From: Cryptomeria japonica
Lineage: Eukaryota > Streptophyta > Pinopsida > Cupressales > Cupressaceae
NCBI RefSeq assembly: GCF_030272615.1
Contig: NC_081415.1
Span: 366,823,167-366,887,166 of the forward strand
Reading direction: 5' to 3'
Length of the DNA: 64,000 bases
Below, one piece after another: positions 31,475 to 44,467 of this stretch. The notes below the pieces were generated by a model, which was given only the letters and a program-made list of their open reading frames with translations, searched no databases and was not told the DNA's origin. Made by a program: the position numbers and the translations under genes. Every line of letters begins with the position of its first letter. Within the stretch, counting starts at the first letter, position 1.

Positions 31475-34400
31475 AAACTATTATAAATTAAGCCTGCACC
31501 CTTACTAAAGCTATGAACTTTGGCAACCTATTGATATGTGGGATCACTTCAAGGTTGTGGGTGACCTAAAAAATGAAGTGGACCTCCAGAGTAAGTTGGC
31601 TCTTTCTAAGTACTTCACCTAAACTAACACTTCTTGCAAAGAAAAGAGTAAGAAAAGGGCATGTAAGATAAAATGTAATCCTAAGGTGATGCACCAGATG
31701 ATATCTTGAGACTCACGCAAACAAATGACACACAATATAATAGTATAAGGACTTTCCTACACAACCCCAATGATACACAATTTTGCATCAACAATTCATG
31801 AGAAGGCTAAATAATCATAATTCTTAGTAGGAGAAAAGCTCTTCCTCACAATTTAAGATTAATTCCTATGATTAACACAACTCACAACTACAAAATATGT
31901 ATATTTCTGCATAAGGCATTAGCATGAAATGTAATTTCAAGGACAAAACATCACCACAAGAAAACTGCAAAACACTAAGGACACGCAGTAACAGAAAAAT
32001 GAGAAGTTACAAGTTATTATCACTGACAAAAGGTGTCACCAATCTGTATTTCTCTTTGAATGAGTTACATACTATATACTTCTGCAAAAAGAACTTCCAA
32101 AGTTACTTCCATGAAGAAAATAAAGCCAGAAAACTCCCTTCAATAATGAATTTTTTTATAATACTTATGCTTTCTCCAAAAGTAATTGCATAAGAATAGG
32201 AACTGAAAATTGCATTTTTGTATGCAACTAAAAAACCCCAAATCTAGAAACTAAATCTCCTCCAAATGAGCTCAAAAAGGGTGAAAAACTCAAGTTTGAC
32301 TATGTCAAACATGATGTATCCCCAAAATGCATTAACCTTCCCTAAATTGACTTAGACAACCCCTAGATACCCTCCTCATGTTTGACAACTAATTCTAACC
32401 TCCCTATACACTTGGCATTTACCATTATCTTTCCAACCACATCACTTTGACTTGGCTTCTTCCATTATTTGTTTGGTTACATCATTTGCTCCATAAATAA
32501 TAATAATATTCATTAAGTTAAAAAATCACTTAAAGAATATTATTTACATTTCCAAAAGTGATCAAAACACACATTCATTAATACCCACGACGGTATTAGT
32601 AAAAAGAAAAAAAATGCTAAAAGAAAGACAAAAATGCCTTAGTATAGCTGGGCATATTAGGGTAATACAAACCCTAATGCATTCATTTCATTTCATCTCT
32701 TTTTGGCATTTTTCTTTCCTCTATTGGTGTCGCCATGATGCATCTCTGCCTTTGAGGGTTTGGTGGAGATATTTGGAAGGATTTTCATATTGAGCATAGA
32801 TAGGTGAGTTCTTTAGTTTTCTCTTCCTGGAGATAATGTAAAAGGGTTTATGACCAAACCCATTTTTCCAGGCCGTAAATTCATCATTGTGACTATTTTA
32901 TGTATCTAAAGCCCTTCTTGTTCTATGGTGTAAATCATTGTCTTACATAGCCAACCCTCATAATACTCACTATTTTGATGGTTTGTTACCTCTATGAGTG
33001 TTACAGTGAACCTGTGCTTTGTGTGATATGCATCTCAAAAGGATCCATGGCTCAATGTTCCTATCACTCATTATGATTGTCGATTAGCTTGACCTACTCT
33101 AGGTCTGATTTCACAATAAAAGGCTACTCTATGATGTTTCCAGTGAAGATCTTGAGATTATTTACAAAATATTAGTGAATAAACAATGTTATTCTCTTTT
33201 GTTATACACTGCACTAGCCATTGTTCTTTTCAAACACAAACTTTTGTGGGTTTGATATTCACTATCTTAATAGTCTTTTCACTATCTCTTTATTGTGACT
33301 TCTACATGGACTGTGTGCATATAATTGTCATCTTCTTTTAATGGCAACTTATTTGAAGATAGAGCTTTTTTCATGACTGGACATTGCTTTGACAATGTCA
33401 CTATATTTTAACAGTACTCTTCTCATACGTTTTGTCTTTATATTACTATGGTTTCTTGATGATCTATTTTCATGATATTGTCCCATTTGAAACCTTATTC
33501 ACTAACTTTGCATGCTTTTGACTATGCATTCCTGTAACATTCCTTTTGAGTGTAAGCTTTTATTGGTTGTCGCTATTATGGCCATGCTTACTAACATGAT
33601 CTTTTGATTTCTCTATGATATGAAGGCTTGGATGAGACCTTGGAAGCTTGATGTTAAACTTAGCATTCTTTAACACTGATGCTTCTTTAAAGTTACACTA
33701 TATATCTACCATGTTGTACATATGAGCATTCATGTATATTATTCTATTGTGATTTGAATGCCTTATACATTTGAATCTTTATAATACCTCTATAGGTCTG
33801 ATCGTGCTCTATGTCCTTGTAAAATAGCTCTCTTCACTCTTTACTGTGCTCTTAAGTACCTGAGATACATGCTATTGTGATTTGACTGCTCTAACCATAT
33901 GAAGAACATGTTCTTTGATTAGTCTAGAATACATATATGTTTGATGTTATTAGATCTCTGTTGTGTGCATGATCTTGTCATTATGGATTGTCACTTTAAA
34001 TATGATTTCACTATACTTAATGATTGTGACATCTTTATTGTGATGTTGATCATGACTGCTATAGGAGTATGGCCTATTCAAGAAGCATAAGATAGCATTT
34101 ATATTGCTTTGATACAAAAAATCTTTCTCACAGTTGTCTTTGTAACAGTGAATGCTCTTTGGTTGATCATCCTTATCAAGTTCTTTGATTGTGCTTTCTC
34201 AAAGCATCTACTACTACTTTGATAGTGATTTGGCCTTTTTGGTATCATAATAATTGCATATTATCTGATAATTGATACCCTTTGACTGTATTGTTGCACT
34301 TTTGGATGATCTTTCACTGTTCTAATCACTACTTGTTTCCTTTTGGTGCCTGGTCATGATGCTTAACATGCCTTCACTACTTTACCCTCATGGTTGTCCA

Positions 34401-35196
34401 TATCTTTATTGCAAAGTCTTTCAATAGATTGATCTTTGACGGTAATGCTTTTCAAGAAGACTAATATCTCTCACATGGCTTCATGACTATCTCATAATAG
34501 TCCTTTCTATTTGTTACCTTCAAAAAGATAGATGTTATGATCTACCCTCTTTCAATGGACTGTCTCTATTACTGTGGCACTGTCATTTGCTCACTATTCA
34601 TTGGGACTGATCATGCTTGTTGTAGCTTACTATTTTGACTGAGATAACCTTGGACTTTAATTTTAGTAACTTTGTGTTAGCTCAATGTCACTATTTTTGT
34701 AATGGCCACGGTTTTATCATCTAAGGCACTGTTCACTGTTTTATCAAAGATTGTGATCTTATGATTGTACCTTTCTTTTGTGCTTGAGACTTCTCAATAT
34801 TGATAAACTCCATGGTTATTCTTTTCATATCATTATAGCTCCATAAGGCACAAACTTGTTAACTATAATAGTGATCCCATTGGCTCACTATTGTAGATGA
34901 TGAGTTCTTGCCTAATGAAGCAATAATGTCATAACAACAAGCTAGGATCAACCCTTGTGGGAGCCCATTTTACTCCACATGTTGTAATTAGATAGATGAA
35001 ATAGTAAGGCAATTTATACTTGTATCTGCACAGTGAATAAACTTGTTAGAAAAATATGTGCATATGGTAGAGATGTTTAATTTTCTTGTTTTTTTCTAAA
35101 CATGGTGCTAATTGTTTTAGTGCACTTGAGGATCATATTATATTTTTATAGAGGTATGTGCATGTATGGATTAAAGACCTTCCATCGCTTCTAACA
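31475..35196 (-). repeat. Diverged LTR related to the Tat LTRs at 46275-49452
   Basis: Two anchors match: near 31490-31650 (TGCACCC, GTGGGTGACC, GTGGACCTCCAGAGTAAG, GTTGGCTC, a GATGCACCA further on) against 46290-46500, and 34945-35080 (GGGAGCCCATTTTACTCCACATG, CTGTRTCTGCACA) against 49255-49335. Between them about 3.3 kb is very T-rich on the plus strand with recurrent TCACTAT, TTGTGAC and TTTGATTGT and no ORF above 90 codons. Edges are approximate and I find no target duplication. It may be a solo LTR or the end of a deleted element. Confidence 0.45.
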
Positions 35197-35559
35197 AAAC
35201 CTTCTCTCTCAAATGCAGGCAATTAGGAACGACTAGGAAATGATAGTTGGATGGAGAACAAGTAGAAGATGGGGAATGATGCAGGGCAACTCAACTAGAA
35301 CCAGTCATTTAGGCAATGGCTGGTATTTTCCCTGTATATGTGCATTCCTTTGCAATATCTATAAATGTATAATATTTTCTTTTCTTGCAATAAAGCAGTT
35401 AGTATCATGGCTTGTATGAGACCTTATACATCTACATTGTCAATAAAGATTACTTTGAAAAGATTTGAGCAATCTATTCTTTGTTATATTCATCTGTATG
35501 AATACAATCTAATACTATAATCTTGATTTTGTTTATGCACATAAATGTAATAAAGCAGA
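35197..35559. other. ORF-free spacer
   Basis: Contains two AATAAAG motifs on the plus strand (35390, 35553) and a TTCTCTCTCAAATGCAGG phrase at its left edge that mimics a splice acceptor. No gene can be supported. Confidence 0.3.
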
Positions 35560-37091
35560 AAAAATGTACCTTTCTTTTCATTTAAAAATGATAAAATCTC
35601 TACCTGATTGAGCAATTGGCAAAATTAGGTAATAGAAACCACAGTGGATGATGGAAGCACACAGGTTCAAGTGACCAAAACTCTCCTTGAATTTATGATC
35701 CACTTTATATGACTAAGAGTGAGGACCAGACAATGGAATTGCATGCTTGGTGGGAGAAAAATGAGAGAACTTGTACAATCGAGATGCATGATCAACAATC
35801 CCAACTGCAATAATCTATCTACTGTGTAGGTATGTGATAAGCAGTGAATTATGTGTGAATTCTACTATCTTACCTTGTCCACTGTGAGTAATTTGATACA
35901 TGGAAAGAATATTGGATGATGAAGAAGGAACACACAATACATCATTAAATATGCCATTATCAACCTCAATAGAACCCCTCCTAGTAACACTCATATAAGT
36001 ATTATTACCCATCAAGATGTGTGGTAAAGTGCAAGGCTTGTATGAAGAGAATATACTCATAGATGAAGCCATATGATGAGAGGCTCCTAAATCAAGAATC
36101 CACCTACTAGATTGAAGACATGTGGATGCAAAGAGAGCATGGCCCTGCATCTTGTCCTTACCAAATTACATAGAAGCAAACCCATAATTTGCAAGTCATG
36201 AAGTGGTAGAATAAGATAAACTAGATGAAGGTGGCTCAATATTATGCTTCTAGATAGGCTACTACAACACCGATGATCATCATGTCCTATCTTAGTGCAA
36301 TATACACGCTTCAGTTTATCCTTCTTAGATGAAAACATCTTAGAAGAGGAAGAAGAATCCAAAGAATCATGTAATTGTGTGTCCTTGGGATTCTCATGAG
36401 ACTTGGAATCCTTGTGTTTCCATTTCTTTCATTTGCCATGCGAAACCTTCTAATCTATAGTTCCTTGGGATGGAATAAGAGCTTCTGATTTGATACACTA
36501 CCATTGACCCATTTCAACCAACTTTTCTTTCTTCTGAGTGAGGGATGAAGCAAATTCATCAAGTGATGGCATGACGTAACTGACACCAAATGCATCTTTG
36601 ATGGCATAAAAAGTAGAGACAAAAAATAAATAATCAAGACCAAACTTAGCAAGGATGGAGAGAATCAACTGAGAGTCCTCTTTCTTAATATCACATTGTT
36701 GCACCTATAATCTAAGAAACTTGAATTTGGTAAAGAATTCTAGGATGTTGTCAAAAGTGATAGGATTCAAGCCAATAAGCTCATTCTCTAACTAAAATCC
36801 CTTGAACAAATCTTGCTTCTCAAACAAGGACTCTAATGTAGTCCATATCTAATTGGGTGTGGTGCAAGACTCAACACGAAAGAGAAGATATGGAGACATA
36901 GACATGCACAATGTCCCAAAAGCCTCATCACACCTATTGAACCAATTTCTCTTCTCAACAACACTTGTAGGCTCAAGTTCTATATCAATGGTCACTCTAT
37001 ATAAGTCATGTTTCTTTAAATTATTCTCCACTTATTTTTTCCAATTATATTAGTTGAGTAGAGTGAAGGGACAAACATGATTTGGATCCAT
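35560..37091 (-). pseudogene. Copia gag, protease and pre-integrase remnant
   Basis: Start ATG at 37091 (MDPNHVCPF). Gag shows NNLKKHDLYRVTIDIELEP, RNWFNRCDEAFGTLCMSMSP, FYAIKDAFGVSYVMPSLDEF and a zinc knuckle YCTKIGHDDHRC near 36300. The protease region reads SRWILDLGASHHMAS (36090-36130); the usual active-site DSG/DTG is DLG, one C-to-T change from TCA, so it was inactivated. A pre-integrase block follows in another frame (AVGIVDHASRLYKFSHF, about 35775-35825), then decayed text to about 35560. Stops are frequent (about 37050, 36850, 36795, 36705, 36455). Integrase, RT and RNase H are missing, lost where spacer and the diverged LTR begin. It is unrelated in detail to the Copia at 6784-14614. 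Confidence 0.82.
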
Positions 37092-38261
37092 GATAAATCA
37101 ACATAAAAAGTACATAAATGGATGGAAACAACAATATATATCCTGTCTATGCCAAAAAATGTCAATTGTATCTCAAAAAAATCAATTGATCTGTATATTT
37201 TCTAAGAAAGGAACCTAAAAGACTAGATCTGAGATTTGAATTAAATAAAAAATACCTAGTGAATATTCTAGAAAAATAGTCTTGTAATCTATGTATAGGA
37301 CTGAACTAACTTTTGTACAACACAAAAATCATGCAAAACAAGTATAGATGTGAAAGTTATCACTCTCTAAGTCCAAAAATGATGTTATGACTTCATAGGA
37401 CTAGAGAAAAAAATGGAAGAAAATCAAGAATTTAAGACGAACACCATTGGATCAGGCTTAGAACTAGCTTTCTAAAGATATCTTGTTTGTAAGATTTCAA
37501 CCTCGTACATAAAAGTTATGACCAAAAAACTAAGCAATAGTCAAAATAAAAACTGAAGGGCTTGAAAATGGTGATGTATCATCTATATAGTTCTAATGTC
37601 AACATGACATCATGTTGCATCAACGCATGTTCTTGAAATATTCCCTTTGTAAAAAAATACATCATTGTAAAAAAAATCAGTCACCACAAAAGTTTCATTG
37701 TTAGCTTAAGTCAGAATCTTCAAGATTTTGTCAAAATCTTTAGCCATTGTCTTACAAGATTGCATGTGTAAGCACTTATGCAAAAGGCTGCCCTTTCAAA
37801 AAAAATTAACACAAAAATTGTGAGGAAAACTTTTTCAAAAAAATTGTTTTTACTAGCATTGGATTTTTTTATTGCATAGGCTCCATTAGATCTATACAAA
37901 TATATGAAAATAATTGTGACAAATTAATCCCTAAAAATAAATGCCTCACATTTCATCAATTTGGATTTTAACAAACGAATAGGCAATTTTAGGATTTTTG
38001 GTCACTTTGAGTGCAATGGTGAGGTTGATTTCACTCCAAAGTGCCCATATTTTTTACTGTCCATTAGATCTTGCCTCTATTTTGCGCCCTCAACAAAAAA
38101 CACTCAAAACTTCAACCACTCGAATTTTGATGAAATGATAGTCAATCTATAGGTTTTGGGATGTTGCAAACGTGATGACAACCTCCATTTGAGCCCAAAG
38201 TGCACATAAAATTCTCTCAAGGTTAGATCCCTCGAGAATATGAACATGACATTACAGATCC
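37092..38261 (-). other. Leader region of the Copia remnant
   Basis: About 1.2 kb between gag start and primer site with no credible ORF. Long for a Copia leader, so it may hide a small insertion. A-rich and T-rich tracts (37640-37680, 37795-37870) are the only structure seen. Confidence 0.4.
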
Positions 38262-38273
38262 ACTTAGATACCA
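38262..38273 (-). other. Probable primer-binding site of the Copia remnant
   Basis: The minus strand reads TGGTATCTAAGT directly after ...TCCAACA, similar to TGGTATCAGAGC of initiator-tRNA primed elements. Confidence 0.55.
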
Positions 38274-38641
38274 TGTTGGAGTTATGGATTAACCACACAA
38301 TCCCAAGAATCATCTGCAAGCACATTGCCTAACACAAGAAGGAGATCAAGCAAGGATAATTTGTTCAACAACTTGAGAATTTTGTATTGATGCACACAAA
38401 AATATGGTACAAATGAATAAATGAAACCTGATGAAAAGAATGAATGAAACCCTAGGCTAAATCCTAAAGAAAAATTAAATTAGCTAGTACCAAGTGTTGC
38501 AATAAAACAAATAAGACAACTTAAGCTATTATTAGCCTAATTTAATAAAAGGAAAAAGCACCTAAGTTTAGCTTAAGTGAATAAAATAATTAAAAGAGCT
38601 AATTAATTAAATAATTAGATAATGACCTAATTACTTCAACA
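38274..38641 (-). repeat. Probable short 5' LTR of the Copia remnant
   Basis: Plus strand TGTTGGAGTTATGG to TTACTTCAACA, about 368 bases with TG...CA ends next to the primer site. The partner LTR is not in the window, so the right edge is inferred. Confidence 0.5.
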
Positions 38642-40834
38642 CATTTTTGGCTTGAGAACACTAGTGTATAATCAAGACCACATGATTGTGATATTTGTCA
38701 AGTTGTTAAAATGGACCTCATCCATGTAGAGCTCAAAATGCATATTCAGTTTACCATGACCTTCCTTGATTGGTTGTGTACTAGTGCAAGGCTCGGGTTG
38801 TCAATTTTGGTCATCATCATGATACTGTATTATTGTGCCATGTGAAAAGCTTGTTATGTGGGTCCCTAGATCTCATCAATAATTCTAAAGAAGATCAATG
38901 GTCATGTTGCAAATAGTAAAAATTGCTTGACAATAATTAACCCACTTCAAGGGAGCAAACCTCCAAAAGTATTAAAAAAGAAGATAACTCACAATATAAT
39001 GATAATAAGTGTAACTCAGTAAAAATCATCATTGTATAACTAAAAATAATAATGAAATCACGAATCCCTATTCTAGCTATGAATTCTAACAAATATCAAT
39101 AAAATAATGCAAACAAGACAATAAGGATGTATAATATTCAATCAAAACTCCCTATTCCATGATCGCATATAGCTTCCATTGTCCTTCTCTTCCTTGATGA
39201 ATGCTGACTCTCAGATATTGCGTTGTTAACCCGCAAATGACACAAAGATTTGAATTTTGTGATTGTTGAAAATGGAGAATTGATGTTGAATTTAAAGATT
39301 TTTGGGTGAGATTGAATAAGAGGTGGAACTGGAGTGAGCTAAAAAGTTGATTGATAGTTGAACTATCGATTGAGAGGTGGAACTCAATAGATTGAAATGA
39401 TAAAAGAGTTAAATGATTGAATGCTTTTTGGAAAAAAGCTTATTGGAAGATAGAAAAATAATGATTGGAGGAATAATTGAGGAAATTGTTTAATTAATCA
39501 ATTAATTGAATTGATGATTGAATAGATTGAATTGATGATTGAATAGATTGAATTGTTAATTGGAGATGATTGATTGAATGCTTTTTGGCAAAAAAGCAAA
39601 TTGGAAGATAGAAATAGAGATTGAAAAGATAATTGATTTAATTAATCAATTCATTGAATTGATTAATTTAGCCTGTGTTGTAGGATATTCTATTGAAATT
39701 CAATTCCTTTTTGCATGCTTTTGAACTTGATTTAGATTTTCAATTTAATCTTTGCATGATATTGAATATTGATTTTAATTCAATTTGATTTTCAAAATTA
39801 TGATATTGAAATGCACATGTATTTGAAATTAGATGAAATTGGAAGAGTATGAATTTGAATTAGAAGAATAAATGAAATTAGATGAAATTAGAATTTGGGG
39901 AAATTTGAATTGAAGAATTATAGCTACTTAAATAATTTTAAAAAATTATTTAATTATTTAGAAATTAAATTAAATTAACTAATAAAGATTATTTAATTAA
40001 AGGATTAAATCACAATTAATTAAATAATTAAATTTTAATTAATATTAGAAAGGGTTAATTGATGAAAGCATAGAAATTGAATAATTAATAATGTTATGAA
40101 GAAAAATGAATGTAGAAGAATAAGATTAATTAATTTAATTAAAGAATTAAAAAATTATTTAATCAATTAGATGAATAATTAGTGTGTGATCAATGAGACA
40201 TTTTTAGGTGTCTATGTTTGCCCCACTTTGAGACAATGTCAAAATGATGTTGTTTCAAAGAAAATGAAAAATTTATGCTCCAGTATGCCCCAATGACGCT
40301 TAGGGTGTAATGCCCCCTCAAGAGTTTGTTTATGCATTAAAGGTATGAATGATCTCTCGAAAGAAGAAGAAGAATGTGAGATAGAAGAATAGTTAGTTGA
40401 TTAGAGATAGAGATAGGTGATGTGAAGATGACATTGAGATAGAATATGAGAGATAGAATGAAATGAGATGATAAAATGATAGAAGATGATAGAATTAGAG
40501 AAATAACATGAGAAAATAACATGAAATGCAATGCTTGAAAATGATAGATCCATGAAATTGTGTGCCTTTATTCATAGCGCAATATATATTCATCATTGAG
40601 CCTTATTATGTAACAATGGGGCTTTGCACGCCAGGGTATAAGGATCCAAGATGTAAAGATATCTCATTGCAAAAACAAACATGTAGCAGACAAGGAGTGA
40701 ACCCTCCATTTTGGGTATAATGTTAGGAGGTGAGGTATGTGGGGTAGCCACAGGCATAGTTATCCTTCATGGGATACTTACCGAATGAACGTACCAACAC
40801 AGACACCCAAGGTACCATTTTTCGTAGAACTTCA
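38642..40834. other. AT-rich, ORF-free stretch, probable element leader/LTR remnants
   Basis: 39200-40200 is dominated by A, T and simple phrases of TTGAATTG type. TTTTTAGGTGTCTATGTTTG and GCCCCACTTTGAG at 40200-40233 resemble the region just after an LTR in some Ty3 elements. 40340-40510 is purine-rich (AGATGATAGAA-like). 40620-40830 is of ordinary composition but without ORF. No gene is visible. Confidence 0.35.
39490..39560 (+). repeat. Short tandem repeat, 22-base unit
   Basis: ATTGATGATTGAATAGATTGA repeated two to three times in tandem within AT-rich sequence. Confidence 0.7.
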
Positions 40835-41558
40835 TGTTGGAAAAATGGTGTTGTACACCTTGCATAATAATATTTCATTGTTGTATTATTTTATTATTGT
40901 GTGAGGTGGACATGGAATTATATTGTAATATCATATTGTATTGTTGCACCTAGGAGCGCCTAGATGGACGTACAACATGTAGAGATTCCCTTGTAATATT
41001 CTTGTTACCACTTGATGAGTTGTATTGACACATTGGTATTATTATATTGTATTTATTTAATATTGGGGAATGTAATTGTGATAAAGTACCCAATATTAAA
41101 TGTGGGTCAAGGGTAGGTAGGAAAATATTATATTTTATTCTCACATGGTTTTGATGTAATACCACTTGGTGGTTTTGTGGTTGCTTGTTTCTATAAAAGC
41201 ACCACAAGGGTAGTTGTTTGGGTTGGTCAGTTATCCATGTTAGCATTTGTGAAGGAGGAAGCATGGCATGGGATGTGTGGATTCATGCTTGGTCACATAA
41301 AGTGCTTGGTTATGGTTGGGTTTTCAAAGGATTTCCATAGTTGTAGTGTAATGGACGCATTGTTGATAATACATGGTGGATGATGCTTTTGGAGGATGGG
41401 TTTTTCCCTCATGAGGGTTTTCCCAGGATATATCTTTTGTCATATTTTCATGGGTATGTTTTCTATTCTTTGCATATGGCTTCTATGTGTTGATTTGATT
41501 GAAATCTATAATGGGTTATGTGGAAATTGTCATAAAGATGGCTGCAAGTTTCCTTTCA
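40835..41558 (+). mobile_element. 724-bp solo LTR with perfect CTTCA target duplication
   Basis: Starts TGTTGGAAAAATGG, ends TTTCCTTTCA, flanked by CTTCA at 40830-40834 and 41559-41563. It has a TATAAAA box at 41192-41198 about 360 bases in, and downstream a GGGTTTTTCCCTCATGAGGG and TTTTCCCAGG phrase of the kind found in Copia LTR leaders. No internal region, primer site or second copy, so it is the product of LTR-LTR recombination. Short frames inside (41177-41383, 41396-41605) are not genes. Confidence 0.82.
41192..41198 (+). promoter_or_regulatory. TATA box of the solo LTR
   Basis: TATAAAA in TTTCTATAAAAGCACC, in the expected place within the solo LTR. Confidence 0.55.
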
Positions 41559-41563
41559 CTTCA

Positions 41564-43440
41564 TTGGTTCACACCACAAACAAAAAACAAAGAAAAGAAT
41601 CATGAACCATCTCAACTCCTCTAGTCACTTGTGGACATCCTTGAGTAGCATAGGAACATGACATGTCACCAAATGATAAAAGATAAAGAATAACTAGGAC
41701 AAAATTCAGCAACCATACTAATCTATGCCTTTGCTTTGATTGTTTGATGTGATGGTTGATAATGTCTGATCTGAGAAAGTGCGGACCTTGTTTAAGATTG
41801 ACCTATCTAATTTCGAGTGTATCCTCTTTTGTTTAAGATAGGATAATGATCACTTGATATGGATAATTGATATGATTGATTAGACAACTTGATCAGTTTG
41901 ATTGTAGATTGTTGATTAGGTAGTTGTATCCTTTGTTACCTCCGCGCAAAGCATTTGCTGGATATTTCCTAGGGTGTTTGATTCTTGCGAGACATTTTAT
42001 TGCAAGTTTTTTTATTGATTTAATTATTTTTTGGTATTTTTTTAGGATCATATTTGGATGTTTTTGATTGATTTTTTTAGGATCATATTTGAATGTTTTT
42101 GGTATTTTTTCAGGATTGTATTTGGATGTTTTTGATTGATTTTTTCAGGATCATATTTGAATATTTTTTATTGATTTTTTTCAAGACTTTATTTGAATGT
42201 TTTTTATTGACTTTTTCAGGATCATATTTGAATGTTTTTGATTGATTTTTCAATGTTTTTGAGTTTTTTAGGACTTTTTCTGATTTTTAGGGATTTTTTC
42301 AGGAATTTTTTCAGCTATGCCCCCAGTATGCAAACCTGTCATGATATGATGATCTACAAAATCCATGTGGAGTCAATGAAATTTTTGGTATGAAAATTTG
42401 ATATGCAATATGATGTGCAGGATGAAAATGCATTTCCTATTTGGACAAGGAAGGTTGTTTGTGTTTATCACTTTATACACTGATTGAATAAAAGGTACAA
42501 AATATTTCAAAGAGTTCAATCCATCTTCAAAAGACCTTGGATCATCCAACCTAACACATTAAGTAACTAAGATTTATAAATGGAGACGCAGAAAACTTCC
42601 CCACCGATACTTGAAACTTTTGATCTTCTTTGTCTATGTGTGCGCAATTGAATTTATTCCAACTCTTGTAGCCATTAGAGACCCTTAGAATCCTATATGA
42701 CTAGCTATGTAAGTTTATTCTAACTTCAAAAGCATCCTGGATAGAGCCTCGTTGCCAGTCAAACATCTATAGCCCCGATGAGGTTATACACTGTAATCTC
42801 TTGAATATTTCTCCATTGCCAATAGGCATCCATAGCTCTGATGAAGTTACTCGCATGTTTCCATAGCCAAGCTTTTTATTGCACTTGTATGCATGATATT
42901 TTAGTTATATATCTTTACTCTTTTGCCTTGATATTTTGATATGTAAGTAGGCATGACTCTTTTTCTTTTTTATTCTTTGCATTGGCTTGTAAGTAATTAA
43001 ACTTACATGGGTGTAATAATTACAATGGCGCTGAAGTAGAATTTTGGATTTTTCACTAGTCATATGATCAACCTAGTATCTACAATGATTTAGAGAAAAC
43101 GATTAATATGTGAGATATAGCAATTGATAGACTTGGGAGACAAGGCTCAATAGTGAAACTTCTACCCAACCATAGACAAAGCCTAACCACAAGGTGATGT
43201 TGAAGAGGAGTGACCTTAGGTTTATGAAACTTCATGTCCGAGTATCTAAGAAATGAGCTAACCTTTTCTTCTCTCATGTGTAGATGAGTGATTTAATTGT
43301 GACAATCGCCTTGTTTTATTGATGCGGCTACATGTGAATGCAGAAACTATATGCCATGAAGATGAAATTATGAAAGCAAAATGATATGCAATGCAATGAT
43401 TAAATAAATGATATGCAAATGCAATCTAATCTAACCATAA
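41564..43440. other. ORF-poor stretch left of the outer Tat gag region
   Basis: No recognisable gene. 42300-42420 (CTATGCCCCCAGTATGC) resembles Tat leader text. 43080-43277 is a 65-codon minus-strand frame with no known motif. The stretch lies where the outer minus-strand Tat element should carry protease, RT and integrase, and none of these is present. Confidence 0.4.
42034..42260 (+). repeat. Imperfect tandem repeat, about 35-45 base unit
   Basis: TTTTTTCAGGATCATATTTGAATG with a TTTTTGATTGA tail recurs about six times with point and length changes, followed by a decayed tail to 42310. Confidence 0.75.
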
Positions 43441-44467
43441 TCAATGGGCCTTATGAATCCGACCTCCCATAGCTTTTGTAACCCTACTTTTAAAGTGGTG
43501 TGGATTTGTCTTCTTGAGTTTCTTGTTGTATGGCTTCATTCCTGGTAAGTGATGTAACACCGATTTTAGATCCATCCCTGGCATATCAACATATGACTCA
43601 GCCAAATGTATGCTATGTACAATTGCACCTTTTGCTATGTTTACTTCTTTTGTCTTTTCCACCAGTGATGTGGAATTTTCTTGTGCAATAGGAAGATCTT
43701 TTAGTTTGCTTTCACCAATGTTTTCAATCTTATCTGGATTTTGTGATATAGCGGAGCTCGCTTCTCCAAAGTATGTTGTGTTATCAAGATCTATTTCAAA
43801 ACCTATTTTATAATCATCATATGTAAATCTAACATGGAGGAACTCTATTATAGCTTCATCATTTTCAAACCAATCCAAATGTGGTGGTTCTTCTTGCTTA
43901 ATAAGAAAATCCTCTAATCTATTTTTACCATTGTTTTTTTATCTCATCCCGTCGTTGTAAAGTAGAGGATCTTGCCTCTCCAAAGTGTGTTTTTCAGTCA
44001 AGGTCTATTGTAAAACCTGCTTTGTAGTCATCATATAGGGATTCATCTCTGACACCTAGGAATTTTGCTATAGCTTCATCATTTTTGAACCAATCTAGAT
44101 GTGGTGGTTCTTCCTACCCCCAGCCTATAAGATAGAGTTTATTATCTTCATCATACCGCGACGCTTCTGACATCATGCATACACGGTTACCATAGTCATC
44201 TTTCCATGAATTTGTATCTATCTGTTTATAGTCATCTATGATACCATCATTTATGTTTCCAAGGTTAACAGTGGTTGTAGTGACTACTGCATCTCCTACA
44301 CCAAGAGTATTGATTGTGTAATCATAAGCCACATTGGTGTAGTTTGTAGTATTGTTTTAAGTTCCTGAGGTCGATGCCTTTCCCTTATCATGTTTGATAA
44401 AGGGATCCTTAAAGATGGTGTGATTTGTGTTTGTTGATCCCTTATTCATGTCCATTGTGATGTCTCC
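43441..44467 (-). pseudogene. Outer Tat element, region downstream of gag
   Basis: Frames at 44332-44114 (DYTINTLGVGDAVVTTTTVN) and 43878-43441 (GMDLKSVLHHLPGMKPYNKK) follow the gag zinc knuckle on the same strand, as a gag-pol spacer would. The block PPHLDWF(K/E)NDEAI..FL....YDDYK.GF.IDLD is present twice, at about 43745-43897 and 43965-44117, 220 bases apart, so part of this spacer was duplicated in tandem. Stops separate the parts (44114, about 44005, 43441). I do not know its function; it is no protease, RT or integrase that I can recognise. Confidence 0.5.

Noticed and set aside
32690-35215. A possible host intron: AG|GTGAGT near 32804 and TTCTCTCTCAAATGCAG|G near 35217 flank a long T-rich stretch
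   Set aside because: No coding exon is recognisable on either side, and both outer parts match LTR sequence elsewhere in the window, so splice-like motifs are probably chance.
41177-41605. Two short plus-strand frames with Met starts as small secreted proteins
   Set aside because: They lie inside the 724-bp solo LTR and run past its end; no conserved motif.
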